From: CAZVYN01 sp964631125
GTDB taxonomy: Bacteria > Eisenbacteria > RBG-16-71-46 > CAIMUX01
NCBI GenBank assembly: GCA_964631125.1
Contig: CAZVYN010000111.1
Span: forward strand, 1-9,195
Reading direction: 5' to 3'
Length of the DNA stretch: 9,195 nucleotides
Shown: positions 8,378 to 9,195 of the stretch, piece by piece
Layout: every line of letters begins with the position of its first letter
Position numbering within the stretch: position 1 is the stretch's first letter
Position numbers and translations under genes: made by a program
Notes under the pieces: model-generated
Told to the model about the DNA's origin: nothing
Database searches by the model: none
What the model saw: only the letters and a program-made list of their open reading frames with translations

Positions 8378-8731
8378 TCAAGCCGCCGCTTCGCGACTCC
8401 GTTGGAGCGAAGCGACCGCCGCCTCGCGCGTCGCCTCGATCGGCAACACGTTCAGCATCTTCGTCAGCCGGAACAACGCCTCGACCTGAGGCGACACTCC
8501 GCACAAACGCAGTTCCCCGCGCCCGCGCAGCCCCTTCAGGACCGAGACGACTGCGCCGAGCCCCGAGCTATCCATGAACCTGACGTCATCGAGATCGATG
8601 ACGACCCAGTTCGTCCCGGTGAGGCGTCCGGCCATCTCGGTGCGGAACGCGCTGGCACTGTCGGCCGCGAGCTCCGGTCCAGCCGGCCGCGCGATTCCCA
8701 CTCCGTCCGCTTCTTCCCAGTGCAATGACAT
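8378..8731 (-). CDS. STAS-domain anti-sigma factor antagonist (SpoIIAA/RsbV-like)
   Basis: 117-aa single STAS domain. Proteins of this family bind an anti-sigma-factor kinase and are switched off when it phosphorylates a conserved Ser. The motif DLDDVRFMDSSGLGAVVSVLK (46-66) matches B. subtilis SpoIIAA; S55 aligns with the phosphorylated Ser58. The LCGVSPQVEALFRLTKMLNVLPI segment is also typical. Start chosen at the ATG complementary to 8729-8731, because GGAGG (complement of 8736-8740) lies 4 nt upstream and this gives normal family length. A longer frame back to 8956 adds 75 residues with no STAS similarity. Convergent to atpC. No sigma factor, kinase or phosphatase gene is visible here, so the partner is unknown. 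Confidence 0.88.
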   Translation of the reverse strand: MSLHWEEADGVGIARPAGPELAADSASAFRTEMAGRLTGTNWVVIDLDDVRFMDSSGLGAVVSVLKGLRGRGELRLCGVSPQVEALFRLTKMLNVLPIEATREAAVASLQRSREAAA

Positions 8732-9092
8732 CGGTCCTCCGTGGAACGTGCGTCTCCAGGGATCGGCGGTCCGGGCGCCGTCCTTGAACAGCATTCCCCA
8801 CGGCTGGGCCGGCGTAACCGTCGGGCGCTCCCGCGCAGGTTCGGGACTGGCCGCGTCCCGGTCATCGAATGGCCAGCACCCGCCCCCGGCCGGTGGAGTC
8901 CGCGCCCGGCGCCCCCGGCCCGGATCCCGCCGGAAAGAAGTGCCGGTAGGCGGCAACTCTCGCCGGAATAATGAGTTCGGCGGGAATCTCCATGTGAGAT
9001 CTGAATGGCCGCATCGACGGTTGGGGCGTTGGCGCCCTGCTTGTGTCGCCGTCCGTCAACGGCCGGAAGGACCCGGTCGGGAGGATCGACGC
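8732..9092. other. Divergent intergenic region
   Basis: About 360 bp between the STAS gene (- strand) and the partial gene starting at 9093 (+ strand). I find no convincing sigma70 promoter on either strand. Three short perfect dyads cluster at 8941-8955 (TGCCG/CGGCA), 8961-8982 (CGCCG/CGGCG) and 8986-9000 (ATCTC/GAGAT) and could be operators or leader structures. A - strand frame at 8862-9059 starts with TTG, shows no recognisable protein, and is not called as a gene. Confidence 0.5.
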
Positions 9093-9195
9093 ATGATCAC
9101 GGTCGCCGCCCTACTGCAGGAGGTTTTCCTGCCCCGTCCCCGGCGCGCGCGTCGGGTGAAGCCCGGTTCGGAAGAGGGGGCCCGCCTCGCGCGCG
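9093..9195 (+). CDS. Unrecognised protein, N-terminal fragment (runs off window)
   Basis: An ATG at 9093 with GGGAGG (9079-9084) eight nt upstream opens a frame that stays open to the window end (34 codons). Third positions are mostly G/C, as in the neighbouring genes. The start has a short hydrophobic stretch followed by an Arg-rich segment, with no membrane helix or signal peptide. No family is recognised. The ribosome-binding site is the main support for a real gene. Confidence 0.5.
   Translation, partial: MITVAALLQEVFLPRPRRARRVKPGSEEGARLAR

Noticed and set aside
8732..8956. 75-residue N-terminal extension of the STAS protein
   Set aside because: The extension is Pro/Arg/Gly-rich without STAS similarity, while the internal ATG at 8731 has a good GGAGG and gives the normal family length.
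9030..9044. Sigma54-like element TGGC-N7-TTGT upstream of the 9093 gene
   Set aside because: Spacing fits, but the near-invariant GC of the -12 element is GT and the -24 box is only partly matched, so it is not supported as a promoter.

Overview
The window is high-GC bacterial DNA (about two-thirds G+C, strong G/C third-position bias). Its core is one complete F1Fo ATP synthase operon on the + strand, flanked by the 3' end of a DNA-repair glycosylase gene and a small anti-sigma-factor-antagonist (STAS) gene on the - strand. I cannot name the organism. The signal-peptide-like, His-rich N-terminal extension of subunit a and the short epsilon subunit resemble what is known from Bacteroidota/Chlorobiota-type (FCB) lineages. 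The very high GC and the single uninterrupted operon suggest an uncultured high-GC relative; this placement is inference only.

Layout. 1-641: C-terminal part of a formamidopyrimidine-DNA glycosylase (Fpg/MutM family) with a low-complexity Ala/Thr/Pro insert and a degenerate zinc finger. 638-665: a near-consensus sigma70-type promoter overlapping the fpg stop codon. 666-892: a leader of about 220 nt carrying five 14-bp tandem repeats, each able to form a small hairpin, followed by a possible 37-codon leader ORF whose stop overlaps the GTG start of the first atp gene. 893-8338: atpZ, an atpI-atpB fusion, atpE, atpF, atpH, atpA, atpG, atpD and atpC, in the classical gene order, closely packed and partly overlapping. 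A perfect hairpin sits between atpB and atpE, just before the strong ribosome-binding site of atpE. 8330-8354: a perfect terminator hairpin that contains the atpC stop. 8378-8731 (-): STAS-domain protein. 8732-9092: divergent intergenic region with a few short dyads. 9093-9195: start of an unrecognised + strand gene running off the window.

How the genes work together. All eight structural subunits are present: Fo = a (fused to an AtpI-like domain), b and c; F1 = alpha, beta, gamma, delta and epsilon. There are also two accessory AtpI/AtpZ-family membrane units thought to help c-ring assembly. The catalytic Walker A/B residues of beta, the nucleotide-binding site of alpha, the proton-carrying Glu of c and the essential Arg of a are all intact, so this should be a working enzyme. 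The residues around the c-subunit Glu fit H+ rather than Na+ coupling.

The least ordinary points are the continuous AtpI-AtpB reading frame joined through a His-rich pentapeptide repeat, the repeat-bearing leader with a possible coupled small ORF, the epsilon subunit lacking its C-terminal helical domain, and the loss of three of the four zinc cysteines in the Fpg protein. I see no CRISPR array, insertion sequence, RNA gene or defence-type system.
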